Assembly: GCF_028473605.1 (NCBI RefSeq)
Contig: NZ_CP097267.1
Span: 493,501 to 557,500 of the forward strand
Direction of reading: 5' to 3'
Length of the DNA: 64,000 bases
Source of the DNA: Acidovorax sp. NCPPB 3576
GTDB lineage: Bacteria; Pseudomonadota; Gammaproteobacteria; Burkholderiales; Burkholderiaceae_C
Below are positions 34,320 to 42,212 of this stretch, piece after piece; within the stretch, counting starts at the first letter, position 1; every line of letters starts with the position of its first letter. Under the pieces are notes generated by a model. That model ran no database searches. It had not been told where the DNA came from and was given only the letters and a program-made list of their open reading frames with translations. Position numbers and translations under genes: made by a program.

Positions 34320-35086
34320 ACAAACTCCACGCCACCGTCCATGCTGAAAATGGCGCCAGTGACCTTGGTGCTGGCGCCGCTCAGGAAGTACAAGCATGCC
34401 TGCGCCACATCGGCAGGCAGTCCGATGCCCAGCGGGTAGCGCTTGCGGCTTTCTTCGAACCAGTCCTTGTCTTCGGTGATCAGCGTGGTTTCCACCAGAC
34501 CCGGGCACAGCGCATTGGCACGAATGCCACGCTTGGCCAGCTCCAGCGCCAGGGGCCTCAATGTTCCAACCAAAGCGGCCTTGGAGCCAGCGTATGGCCC
34601 CACGCCCACGGTGCCCGTCAGCGCGGCGATGGAAGACAGAAATACCAGCGAACCACCGGGGCGAATCTGTCCTTTGGCCAGCAGATGCCTCGTCAACATC
34701 ATTGGCGCGACGTAATTCGTCTCCATGACCTGGGCCAAAAAGGCGTCGCTCACCATTTTCATGGGAGCGAGGCCGCGGATGCCGGCGCTGTGCACCACGC
34801 CATCGAGCGGGCCGCAGTCGGCTGCGAATTGCTTGCGTGCGGCCACGTCTGTGAGTTCGGCTGCCAATGCTCGGTGGCCAGTGCCTTGCAGGCTGTCCAG
34901 CGTTTCCTGCAGGCGCGCAGCATCGCGTCCAGCAATCACCAGCTGGGCTCCAGAGGCGGCACACTGCCTTGCCACCTCTTGGCCAATGCCTTTGGAGGCG
35001 CCTGTCACCAGCACGGTCTTGCCTTCCAAACCGAAGATGCGCCGGGCAGCAGCCACGGCGGTGTCAAGGGTTGCGACAGTATTCAT
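34316..35086 (-). CDS. SDR-family oxidoreductase (FabG-like) 2
   Basis: 256 residues, classical SDR. NAD(P) motif TGASKGIGQEVARQC; NAG replaced by HSAGIRG; active-site Ser in LVFLSSIAALTG and YxxxK in YAGSKAAL; PG motif LCPGLVETT. It resembles 3-oxoacyl-ACP reductases. Next to ACP and KASIII it most likely reduces a 3-oxoacyl-ACP to the 3-hydroxyacyl form, or a sugar ketone. The ATG at 35086 overlaps the upstream SDR by 4 bases; a longer in-frame reading is not needed. Confidence 0.85.
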   Translation of the reverse strand: MNTVATLDTAVAAARRIFGLEGKTVLVTGASKGIGQEVARQCAASGAQLVIAGRDAARLQETLDSLQGTGHRALAAELTDVAARKQFAADCGPLDGVVHSAGIRGLAPMKMVSDAFLAQVMETNYVAPMMLTRHLLAKGQIRPGGSLVFLSSIAALTGTVGVGPYAGSKAALVGTLRPLALELAKRGIRANALCPGLVETTLITEDKDWFEESRKRYPLGIGLPADVAQACLYFLSGASTKVTGAIFSMDGGVEFV

Positions 35087-35841
35087 AGTCGGATCGGCAG
35101 CGAAATGCCGCCATCCAGGGTCAGCGTGGTGCGCGTGATCCAGCGGCTGGCAGGGGAAAGCAGCCATGCGGCCGCAGGAGCGACATCGTCCGGGGTCACT
35201 GTGCCGAGGGGCGTGAGGGCGACCTTTTCGCTCATGTCGGCCGCGCTGCCCAGGCGGTGGAGCATGGGGGTATCGACATAGCCTGGGGCAATGCAATTGG
35301 ACCGAATGCGCTGCTTTGCATGCTCCAGCCCCAAGGTGCGCGACGCGGCTTCGAGTGCCGCCTTCGAGGCAGCATAGGCGCCGGCGGCCTGCGGCGCAGC
35401 GCGGGCCGACAGCGCACTGACGAACACGAGGGAGGCTCCTTCACGCAGCTTGCGCTTGTATAGAAGGCGCTGTGCCAGCCCGATGGGCGCCAGGTAATTG
35501 ACGGCGAGCATCTGCTGCAGGTACTTTTCACTGGCCATGCGCATCGGCACCAGCGTGGCAGCGCCGGCGCATGAGACCAAGCCGTCAAAATAAGGGGCCG
35601 ATTGCACCAGGGTGTCCAGCGTGGCCGGATCGGTAAGATCCCCAGCGACCACGGTGTGGCCGGAGCCCGATAGGCCGGCGCGCGAGGTTTCCAGCCGCTC
35701 GGCATCACGCCCGTTCAGGCAAAGTTCGGCGCCCAACTCTGCGCAGAGCTTGGCAACCGCGGCGCCGATTCCGGACGAGGCCCCCGTCACCAGCACGCGG
35801 CGGCCGTATAGGCTGAAATCGGCAGTCGGGTCGGTATTCAC
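35083..35841 (-). CDS. SDR-family oxidoreductase (FabG-like) 1
   Basis: 252 residues from a GTG at 35841 that overlaps the KASIII stop as GTGA. Motifs: VLVTGASSGIGAAVAKLC, active-site Ser in LVFVSALSARAAP, YxxxK in AYAASKAAL, and APGYVDTPML. It is a homologue of the following SDR, with about the same length. Two FabG-like reductases in tandem after KASIII suggest two reductive steps, or two different substrates such as the acyl chain and a sugar. The function is inferred from the family and neighbours. Confidence 0.85.
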   Translation of the reverse strand: MNTDPTADFSLYGRRVLVTGASSGIGAAVAKLCAELGAELCLNGRDAERLETSRAGLSGSGHTVVAGDLTDPATLDTLVQSAPYFDGLVSCAGAATLVPMRMASEKYLQQMLAVNYLAPIGLAQRLLYKRKLREGASLVFVSALSARAAPQAAGAYAASKAALEAASRTLGLEHAKQRIRSNCIAPGYVDTPMLHRLGSAADMSEKVALTPLGTVTPDDVAPAAAWLLSPASRWITRTTLTLDGGISLPIRL

Positions 35842-36875
35842 GACACAAGCAGCGGGGGAAATACCGCGTTCTCGATGTCGAGGATGCAAGTGCCCCAGGA
35901 CAGGCCGATGCCGAAACCCCCCAGCAGAAGCTTGTGACGGCCCTGTCCCAGCACTTCATTGATGCGGGCTGTCATGGTCACCGGAAGCGAAGCGCCGCTG
36001 GTGTTGCCAAAGTCCGCCAGGGTGGAGGGCACCTTTTCAGGCGGTAGGGCAAGCTTCTTGCGGATGGTCTCGTTGATCATCCGGTTGGCTTGGTGAAAGA
36101 TGAAAAAGTCGATATCTTCCGTGGTGATTTTTGCGTACTCCATCGCCCGTCGCACGGAAGGAGGCACCTGCTGGGTCGAAAAGCTCAGCACCGCAGGGCC
36201 ATCGAGGATCAGTTCTGCTGGCCAGTGCAGCGTGCCATCTTCGTCTCGCCTGGGCATGCTGTGCTGCGGCCCGAAGGGTTCGCGGTGGCCGCCCACCGGC
36301 AGCATGATGGCTTTGTAGCCGCTGCCGTCGCTGTTAAGGTCGAAGTGCATGGGCGGCGCAGCGGGATCGAACTCCAGCGCAGTTGCGGTGCCGGCGTCCG
36401 AGAAGAGCGGGTCGTTCAGGGTGGCACAGCGGTCGCCTACCAGCACCAGCCCTTTTTTGATCGCTCCGGAAGCAATCATGCTTCCCAATATGTGCAGGCC
36501 GAACGGATAGCCAGAGCAGCCCAAGTTCACATCGAAGGCAATCGTGGCCTGGGAAAGCTTGAGGCGATCCTGCAGGATGATCGCCGTTGCCGGAATCAGG
36601 TAGTCCGGTGATTGCGTGACGACGATCAGTGCATCGATCTCCTCGCGTTGCCAGTTCAGGGTATCCAGCAGGGTGCCTGTAGCGTCGAAAGCGAGATCGG
36701 AAAACGTTTGCCATTCCTGGCAGATGCGGCGTTGCTGGATGCCGATGTTGCGCACCAGACGCTCACGCTCCGAGCGGATTTTGGGAGCCGCGTCGTCGAT
36801 GTTGTGCAGGATGCGTTTGGGAACGCAGCTGGCCATGCCTGCGAACCGGACATTGCTGAGCGTGGACAGCCCCAT
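35838..36875 (-). CDS. 3-oxoacyl-ACP synthase III (FabH-like, KASIII)
   Basis: 345 residues, thiolase fold. The catalytic triad is complete: Cys120 in VNLGCSGYPFGL, His261 in FIFHQANRM and Asn291 in DFGNTSGASLP. It condenses a primer acyl-CoA with malonyl-ACP. It is distinct from a housekeeping FabH because it sits with its own ACP (4 bases upstream) and two SDRs inside a glycan island. Comparable KASIII-ACP-reductase sets in pseudomonad and Burkholderia flagellin-glycosylation loci are thought to supply 3-hydroxyacyl groups for the 4-amino sugar. Application to this cluster is inference. Confidence 0.88.
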   Translation of the reverse strand: MGLSTLSNVRFAGMASCVPKRILHNIDDAAPKIRSERERLVRNIGIQQRRICQEWQTFSDLAFDATGTLLDTLNWQREEIDALIVVTQSPDYLIPATAIILQDRLKLSQATIAFDVNLGCSGYPFGLHILGSMIASGAIKKGLVLVGDRCATLNDPLFSDAGTATALEFDPAAPPMHFDLNSDGSGYKAIMLPVGGHREPFGPQHSMPRRDEDGTLHWPAELILDGPAVLSFSTQQVPPSVRRAMEYAKITTEDIDFFIFHQANRMINETIRKKLALPPEKVPSTLADFGNTSGASLPVTMTARINEVLGQGRHKLLLGGFGIGLSWGTCILDIENAVFPPLLVS

Positions 36876-36879
36876 GGTG

Positions 36880-37110
36880 CTAACCCAAGAGTTTGTACAG
36901 ATCGGTGATCGTGGCGGCGTTCTTCAGGTCTTCCCCGACGATCGTTTTGCCGTAATCCACATCGAACATGACGATCACACCCAGGGCGGCAAGCGAATCC
37001 CACTCGGGCAGGCTGAGCAGCTCCGTCTCCGGCGTGACCTCCACCGGCTCCTGGAAGTCGACCGCGACCAGGAAACTTTCAATGAATTGCTCGATGGTGG
37101 GGGTGGGCAT
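36880..37110 (-). CDS. Acyl carrier protein
   Basis: 76 residues, acidic. The phosphopantetheine attachment Ser39 is in LPEWDSLAALGVIVMFD, where the usual DSL is preserved. Helices before and after fit the ACP bundle (TIEQFIESFLVAVDF; EDLKNAATITDLYKLL). It is a specialised ACP and heads the minus-strand operon. It lies 95 bases downstream of the minus-strand flagellin gene, with a terminator-like hairpin between. A CTGGAG ribosome-binding site precedes the ATG. Confidence 0.92.
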   Translation of the reverse strand: MPTPTIEQFIESFLVAVDFQEPVEVTPETELLSLPEWDSLAALGVIVMFDVDYGKTIVGEDLKNAATITDLYKLLG

Positions 37111-37123
37111 AGTGGCTCCAGGG

Positions 37124-37158
37124 CAAATAAAAGGCCCGTGTGGCGGATGCCGCCGGGC
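37124..37158 (-). terminator. Terminator-like hairpin between flagellin (minus) and the ACP operon
   Basis: On the minus strand GCCCGGCGG-CAT-CCGCCACACGGGC is followed by CTTTTATTT, a GC-rich stem (with a 3-base bulge) and a U-rich tail. It lies 47 bases after the flagellin stop and about 14 bases before the acp start. With no room for a full promoter in between, the ACP operon may depend on read-through of this terminator. Confidence 0.72.
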
Positions 37159-37205
37159 GGGGCGTGAAACGGTTGCGCGGCAGTGTAGCCGCGAATGTCA
37201 CCGGA

Positions 37206-38435
37206 TCAGCCCTGCAGCAGCTTCAGCACCTGCTGAGGCAGCTGGTTGGCCTGGGCCACCATCGCGGTGCCGGCCTGCTGCAGGATCTGCGTGCGCGACA
37301 GGTTGGCCGTTTCCTTGGCGAAATCGGCATCCACGATGCGGCCACGGGCTGCCGCCATGTTCTCGCCCTGAATGTCGATATTGGCGATGGCGTTTTCGAA
37401 GCGGCTTTGCAAGGCCCCGAGGTCGGCGCGTGCCGAATTGACCTGGTCGATGGCGCTGTCGATCTTTTTGAGGGCCACCCAGGCCTGGCTCTGCGTTCCG
37501 ACATCGACGCTGTCGATGCCCTTCTGGGCTGCGCCTGTGGCAGTCGTCAGTGTGGGCGGGGTAAAGCCCGTGTTGGCCACGGTGAATCCGGTGGTGCCGC
37601 CGAACGTGACGGTTTCCGGTACGGGCGGAACCGCGTTCGTCAATTTGGACGACGCAAACTCCAGTCCATAACTGCCGTCGTCGTTCTTGGTCAGGAAGGC
37701 GGTGACACCCGTATCCGCTGTCTTGTTGTTGATGGCCGAAATCACTTGGCCCAGGCGTTCCACGCCGGAACCTGCCGCCTTGATGCTTCCCAGGTCGATG
37801 GCGGAGCCCGAGCCGATCTGGATCGTCAGCCCGCCTGCGGGGATTGCGCTGCCGAAGGCGGAGATCGACGTGTCCGAGGCGTCTACGGCGATCGCTGTGC
37901 TCGTGCTCGAGTACATGATGCTGGACAGGCCCGACGCGCGGGTGTCCGCCAAGGCGCCCAGCGTCACGTTGTCGCCGGAGTTGGCGCCGACCTGGAACAA
38001 CGCACCGGCGAAGCTGCCGTCCAGGATCTTCTGGCCGTTGAAGCTGGTTTGCTTGGAAACGCGGTCGATTTCGTCGGTGAGCTGCTTCACTTCGGACTGC
38101 AGCGCGGCGCGGTCTGCCTTGCTGTTTGTCGCATTGCTGGCCTGTACGGCCAATTCGCGCATCCGCTGCAGCATGTCGCCGACCTTGCCCAGGGCGCCTT
38201 CGGCCGTCTGGGCCAGCGAAATGCCGTCATTGGCATTGCGGGAAGCCACCGCCAAGCCTTTGACCTGGGTGTTCATGCGCTCGGCGATGGCCAGACCGGC
38301 GGCATCGTCCTTTGCGCTGTTGACGCGCAGGCCGGAGGACAGCCTTTGCATGGTGGTCGTCAGCGAGGTTGCCGACAATCCCAGATTGCGCTGGGCGTTG
38401 AGTGAGGCGATGTTGGTGTTGATCGTCGAGGCCAT
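37206..38435 (-). CDS. fliC: Flagellin (second copy, minus strand)
   Basis: 409 residues. The D0/D1 ends are canonical: MASTINTNIASLNAQRNLGL, LSSGLRVNSAKDDAAGLAIA at the N-terminus and FAKETANLSRTQILQQAGTA, MVAQANQLPQQVLKLL at the C-terminus. The central variable part (about 170-300) is Ser/Thr/Ala-rich and is the probable glycosylation surface. The ATG at 38435 follows GAAGGAGTTCC. It is highly similar to the divergent flagellin at 38820-40043 (same lengths of conserved ends, differences in the middle). Upstream is a weak sigma-28-like site and a GGAGAATTCTCC palindrome. The ACP operon follows it in the same orientation. Confidence 0.96.
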   Translation of the reverse strand: MASTINTNIASLNAQRNLGLSATSLTTTMQRLSSGLRVNSAKDDAAGLAIAERMNTQVKGLAVASRNANDGISLAQTAEGALGKVGDMLQRMRELAVQASNATNSKADRAALQSEVKQLTDEIDRVSKQTSFNGQKILDGSFAGALFQVGANSGDNVTLGALADTRASGLSSIMYSSTSTAIAVDASDTSISAFGSAIPAGGLTIQIGSGSAIDLGSIKAAGSGVERLGQVISAINNKTADTGVTAFLTKNDDGSYGLEFASSKLTNAVPPVPETVTFGGTTGFTVANTGFTPPTLTTATGAAQKGIDSVDVGTQSQAWVALKKIDSAIDQVNSARADLGALQSRFENAIANIDIQGENMAAARGRIVDADFAKETANLSRTQILQQAGTAMVAQANQLPQQVLKLLQG

Positions 38436-38819
38436 TACGGAACTCCTTCGCAAAAGGGACAAGGCACAGCTGCCGTGGCCAAGGACACCACCATCAGCGG
38501 GCAACCCTAGCGTTGGGAGAATTCTCCTTAGATGGGGTTTTCCTGGCGTGGGGAAAAAAGGGCGGAAAACCGTCCATATCCACCCTTGTGGGAGTCGGCT
38601 TACCCGGCTGCCCTGGGGAAAGTCGATTTTTTTGCGTGGAGACGCTCAAGTTCTCCAGGGGCTGCCCGATAACCTAACCAACAGGTTCAAGCGAATTTGT
38701 TGACCGGCAAGCGATGGATGGGTTCACGTGACTGCCGCCCCGGTCTTGGCAGCTGGCCATGGGGGTCAGCGTTGTGATCGGCGGTCTAGCCGGAATTTAA
38801 GTTACCAAGGAGCATTTCA
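38436..38819. other. Divergent flagellin promoter region (384 bases without a gene)
   Basis: This spacer serves both flagellin genes. It contains a strong sigma-28-like promoter toward the plus strand (38646-38672, separate entry) and a perfect 12-bp palindrome GGAGAATTCTCC at 38516-38527. On the minus strand there is a weak sigma-28-like arrangement TAAGGAGA-N11-GCTAGGGT overlapping the palindrome. The plus-strand leader is about 140 bases long. No coding sequence was seen in it. Confidence 0.6.
38646..38672 (+). promoter_or_regulatory. Sigma-28-type promoter of flagellin gene fliC (plus strand)
   Basis: TCAAGTTC (38646-38653), an 11-base spacer and CCCGATAA (38665-38672) match the sigma-28 consensus (TAAAGTTT-N11-GCCGATAA) at 6 of 8 and 7 of 8 positions. 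Transcription would begin about 38680, giving a leader of about 140 bases before the AAGGAG ribosome-binding site and ATG at 38820. Confidence 0.82.
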
Positions 38820-40043
38820 ATGGCCTCTACCATCAACACCAATGTTGCTTCGCTCAACGCACAGCGCAATCTGGGCATGTCTGCGAACTCTCTTACCACC
38901 TCGATGCAGCGCCTGTCTTCCGGCCTGCGCGTCAACAGCGCCAAGGACGATGCCGCCGGCCTGTCGATCGCCGAGCGCATGAACACCCAGATCAAGGGCC
39001 TGACCGTGGCGGCGCGCAATGCCAATGACGGCATCTCGCTGGCCCAGACGGCTGAAGGCGCCCTGGGCAAGGTTGGCGACATGCTGCAGCGGATGCGTGA
39101 ACTGTCGGTGCAGGCCAGCAATGCCACCAACAGCACGAAGGACCGCGCTGCGCTGCAGTCCGAAGTGAAGCAACTCACCGACGAAATCGACCGTGTTGCC
39201 AAGCAAACCAGCTTCAACGGCCAGAAGATCCTGGACGGCAGCTTCGCTGGCGCCCTGTTCCAGGTGGGTGCCAACTCCGGTGAAAACATCACCGTCGGCG
39301 CCTTGACCAATTCGTCGGCTTCCGGCCTGTCGAACATCGAATACTCCACGGGCAGCGTGACGTCCCTGAATGCTTCCGACACGACGGTCACGGGTTTCAG
39401 CACCAAGATCGCCGCTGGCGGCCTGACCATTCAAGTGGGCTCGTCGTCCGCCATCGATCTGGGCGAAATCAAGGCCGCCGGCTCTGGCGTGGAACGCCTG
39501 GGCCAAGTGGTGTCCGCGATCAATAACAAGTCCGCCGATACCGGTGTGACCGCTTTCCTGACCAAGAAGGATGACGGCACGTACGATCTGGAGTTCGCTT
39601 CTTCCAAGCTGACGGGCGCAACGCCTCCGGTGCCGGAAACCATCACCTTCGGCGGCACGACGGGCTTCTCCGTAGCAAATACGGGCTTCGCCGCCCCGAC
39701 GCTGGCGGCCGCCACAGGCACCGACAAGAAGGGCATCGACACCGTGACCGTCGCGACGCAAAAGGACGCATGGGTTTCCCTGAAGAAGATCGACAGCGCG
39801 ATCGACCAGGTGAACTCCGCCCGTGCCGACCTCGGCGCTCTGCAAAGCCGCTTCGAGAACTCGGTGGGCAACATCGACATCCAGGCCGAAAATCTGTCGG
39901 CATCGCGTGGCCGGATCGTGGACGCAGACTTCGCCAAGGAAACGGCAAACCTGTCGCGCACGCAGATCCTGCAACAGGCCGGCACCGCGATGGTGGCCCA
40001 GGCCAACCAGCTGCCCCAGGGCGTGCTGTCCCTGCTGCGTTAA
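38820..40043 (+). CDS. fliC: Flagellin (plus strand)
   Basis: 407 residues with MASTINTNVASLNAQRNLGM and LSSGLRVNSAKDDAAGLSIA at the start and FAKETANLSRTQILQQAGTA, MVAQANQLPQGVLSLL at the end. It has a strong AAGGAG ribosome-binding site, a near-consensus sigma-28 promoter and a strong terminator, and it is adjacent to fliD. This looks like the main filament gene. The variable region is rich in Ser/Thr, giving possible O-glycosylation sites. It is divergent from a paralogue at 37206-38435. Confidence 0.97.
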   Translation: MASTINTNVASLNAQRNLGMSANSLTTSMQRLSSGLRVNSAKDDAAGLSIAERMNTQIKGLTVAARNANDGISLAQTAEGALGKVGDMLQRMRELSVQASNATNSTKDRAALQSEVKQLTDEIDRVAKQTSFNGQKILDGSFAGALFQVGANSGENITVGALTNSSASGLSNIEYSTGSVTSLNASDTTVTGFSTKIAAGGLTIQVGSSSAIDLGEIKAAGSGVERLGQVVSAINNKSADTGVTAFLTKKDDGTYDLEFASSKLTGATPPVPETITFGGTTGFSVANTGFAAPTLAAATGTDKKGIDTVTVATQKDAWVSLKKIDSAIDQVNSARADLGALQSRFENSVGNIDIQAENLSASRGRIVDADFAKETANLSRTQILQQAGTAMVAQANQLPQGVLSLLR

Positions 40044-40085
40044 TCGGTGGCTTATAAAGGGGATCGGAGTGGTCCGAACCCTTTT

Positions 40086-40119
40086 AAGCGGCGACAGGGC
40101 CACTCCTGTCGCCGCTTTT
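40086..40119 (+). terminator. Intrinsic terminator after flagellin
   Basis: AAGCGGCGACAGG-GCCACT-CCTGTCGCCGCTT is a perfect 13-bp stem followed by a short T run (TTTT). It starts 43 bases after the flagellin stop. Confidence 0.92.
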
Positions 40120-40200
40120 CCTGCTTTTAGATCGAAGCGATTCTCGCCACAATCGTGTATTGATTGTTGATGGCGGCCCCGGCTGCCTGGGAGACCAAAA

Positions 40201-41625
40201 ATGGGTATTACCTCGATAGGCATTGGCAGCGGGATCGACGTCGAAACCATCGTCACCAAGACGGTGGCGCTGGAGAAACAGCCCCTCGTTCAGCTGCAAG
40301 CCAAAGCGGACACCATTCAGACCAAGATTTCCACGTTCTCCCAGGTGAAGTCGCTGCTCTCGACCTTGTCGGATGCTGCGGCCAAGCTGACCCGGGACAG
40401 CGCGTGGAACGGCATGGCGGTCAGCTCTTCCAACAGCGCGGCCGTCACGGCCACGGTGTCGGGAATTGCCAGCGCGTCGTCTTTCGGTGTGAGCGTGCAG
40501 CAACTGGCTCGCGCGCAATCGAATGCTTCCACCGCCGTGTCCAAGGATTCCGTTGTCGGTGCGGGCACCATGACGATCCAGCTGGGAACCTGGAATTCCA
40601 CGGCGAATCCGCCGACCTTCGGAGTGGGGTCCACCAAGCCGATCAATGTCTCGGTCAGCGCGACCGACACGATCACCAACATCGCGGCGAAGATCAATGA
40701 AGGCGATGCGGGCGTCACCGCCACCGTGTTGCGCGATGCCTCCGGTGAGCGGCTCCTGCTGCGCTCCAAGACCACCGGGGAAGAGTCGGGCTTTCGGGTG
40801 CAGGTGGCGGAAGACCCGGCGGCGCCGGGCCTCTCCAAGCTCGCCTTCGATCCGCAGAATTCCCCAGGCGTCGGGCTGGCGGCCAACACCATCCAGTACG
40901 CGCAAAACACGCAGGCCAAGATCAACGGCATCAGCGTGACGTCCAAGGACAACACGTTCACCGAGGCCATTCCAGGCCTGACCCTGACAGTGTCGCAAGT
41001 CACCACGACCGATGTGGAGATGGGGGTGAAGGCCGACACCGCCACGATGAAGAAGAACGTCCAGGACTTCGTGGATGCCTACAACGCCGTCAACGACCTG
41101 CTGGGTTCCTCCACCAAGTACGACAGCGAGAGCAAAACCAAGGGCGTGCTGCAGGGTGACAGCACGGCGGTCGGGCTGCAGAACTCGCTGCGCGCGGCCA
41201 TTGGCGCCGCGACCGGCGGCACCTCTGCCTTGCAGACGCTGTCCGATATCGGCCTGGAAGTGCAGCGCGGCGGCAAGCTGACGGTGGACAACACCAAGCT
41301 GGACAACGCGCTGAAAACACCCGACACCCTCAAGCAGCTGTTCGCATCCGACCCGGCTTCCGGCGGTACGGGCACTGGCGCTGCGGTTCGCATGAAGTCG
41401 TTCACGTCCGGACTGCTGTCGCTGGACGGGCTCATGAACAACAAGTCCGACGCGCTGGACCTGGAAGTCAAGCGCAACACGTCCGACCAGGACAAGGTGA
41501 ACAACCGCGCTGCCGTGCTGGAAAAACGCATGCGAGCGCAATACACCGCGCTGGACACCCAGATGGGTAATCTTTCGGCCCTCAACAGCTACATCACGCA
41601 GCAGGTCGCGCAGTGGAACAAGTAA
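40201..41625 (+). CDS. fliD: Filament cap protein FliD
   Basis: 474 residues. The N-terminus ITSIGIGSGIDVETIVTKTV and the coiled-coil KQPLVQLQAKADTIQTKIST are typical of FliD. The C-terminal coiled coil is VLEKRMRAQYTALDTQMGNL followed by SALNSYITQQVAQW. The pentameric cap sits at the filament tip and inserts flagellin subunits. FliD is exported by the flagellar system with FliT as chaperone, encoded just downstream. The 157 bases before it contain only the flagellin terminator and no obvious sigma-28 box. Confidence 0.96.
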   Translation: MGITSIGIGSGIDVETIVTKTVALEKQPLVQLQAKADTIQTKISTFSQVKSLLSTLSDAAAKLTRDSAWNGMAVSSSNSAAVTATVSGIASASSFGVSVQQLARAQSNASTAVSKDSVVGAGTMTIQLGTWNSTANPPTFGVGSTKPINVSVSATDTITNIAAKINEGDAGVTATVLRDASGERLLLRSKTTGEESGFRVQVAEDPAAPGLSKLAFDPQNSPGVGLAANTIQYAQNTQAKINGISVTSKDNTFTEAIPGLTLTVSQVTTTDVEMGVKADTATMKKNVQDFVDAYNAVNDLLGSSTKYDSESKTKGVLQGDSTAVGLQNSLRAAIGAATGGTSALQTLSDIGLEVQRGGKLTVDNTKLDNALKTPDTLKQLFASDPASGGTGTGAAVRMKSFTSGLLSLDGLMNNKSDALDLEVKRNTSDQDKVNNRAAVLEKRMRAQYTALDTQMGNLSALNSYITQQVAQWNK

Positions 41626-41634
41626 GTCCTGTGT

Positions 41635-41666
41635 TCAAACCAGCCGCCGCTTTGCGGCGGGTTTGA
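41635..41666 (+). terminator. Hairpin terminator after fliD
   Basis: TCAAAC-CAG-CCGCCGC-TTT-GCGGCGG-GTTTGA forms a two-step stem 10 bases after the fliD stop. There is no long T-tract beyond GTTTGA, so it is a moderately confident terminator. Confidence 0.65.
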
Positions 41667-41727
41667 CTACTGGAAAACGCCCGCTGAAAACACCCTGCCA
41701 GAACGCCAAAACACCTCGTAAATGTCC

Positions 41728-41754
41728 TTGAGTTCCTTCTTGATCTGCCGATAT
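41728..41754 (+). promoter_or_regulatory. Sigma-28-type promoter of fliS-fliT
   Basis: TTGAGTTC (41728-41735), an 11-base spacer and GCCGATAT (41747-41754). The -10 box matches the sigma-28 consensus at 7 of 8 positions, the -35 at 5 of 8. It lies 29 bases before the fliS start chosen here and overlaps an earlier in-frame start at 41754, which supports the later start. Confidence 0.8.
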
Positions 41755-41783
41755 TGAATGTAAGTAGCATGAAGGAGTTCTCG

Positions 41784-42194
41784 ATGTACACGCCAGTCAG
41801 TTCCCGCGCCGCCTCGGTCTATCGGCAGGTCGGTGTGCAATCCAGTGTGGATGGCGCCTCGCCCCATCAATTGATCCAGATGTTGTTCGATGGCCTGATG
41901 CAATCGCTCAACGCCGCCCGCGGCTCCATGCAGCGCGGCGATGTGGAAGAAAAAGGCCGCCATCTGGGCAAGGCGGTACGCATCATCGAAGAGGGGCTCA
42001 AGGGCGGCCTCAACCCCGCTCAAGGCGGCGAGCTGGCCGCCAATCTGAAGGCCCTTTATGACTACTGCGTAGGGCGGCTCACCATGGCCAATCTTCGCAA
42101 CGATGTCACCCTGGTGGAAGAAGTGGTCAACCTGATCGTGCCGGTGGCGCAGGGTTGGGGCGAGATCGGTGCCGGCGGCCGTCCTTCGGCCTAA
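41784..42194 (+). CDS. fliS: Flagellin chaperone FliS
   Basis: 136 residues. The start at 41784 (MYTPVSSRAASVYRQVGVQS) follows a GAAGGAG ribosome-binding site; an earlier frame start at 41754 lies on the promoter -10 and is rejected. FliS signatures are SPHQLIQMLFDGLMQSLNAA and the four-helix body ending VVNLIVPVAQGWGEIG. It binds the flagellin C-terminus in the cytosol to prevent premature polymerisation. fliT follows after 18 bases. Confidence 0.95.
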   Translation: MYTPVSSRAASVYRQVGVQSSVDGASPHQLIQMLFDGLMQSLNAARGSMQRGDVEEKGRHLGKAVRIIEEGLKGGLNPAQGGELAANLKALYDYCVGRLTMANLRNDVTLVEEVVNLIVPVAQGWGEIGAGGRPSA

Positions 42195-42212
42195 GGTTGG
42201 GAGAAACTAAGA

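Noticed and set aside
33666-34964. A 432-residue version of the PglD-like protein extending into the SDR gene
   Set aside because: The extra N-terminal part is a frame-shifted reading of the SDR; the GTG at 34319 gives the normal PglD N-terminus and a GTGA overlap like its neighbours.
40044-40200. A sigma-28 promoter before fliD
   Set aside because: Only TAAAGGGG with a poor -10 at wrong spacing was found, and it lies before the flagellin terminator.
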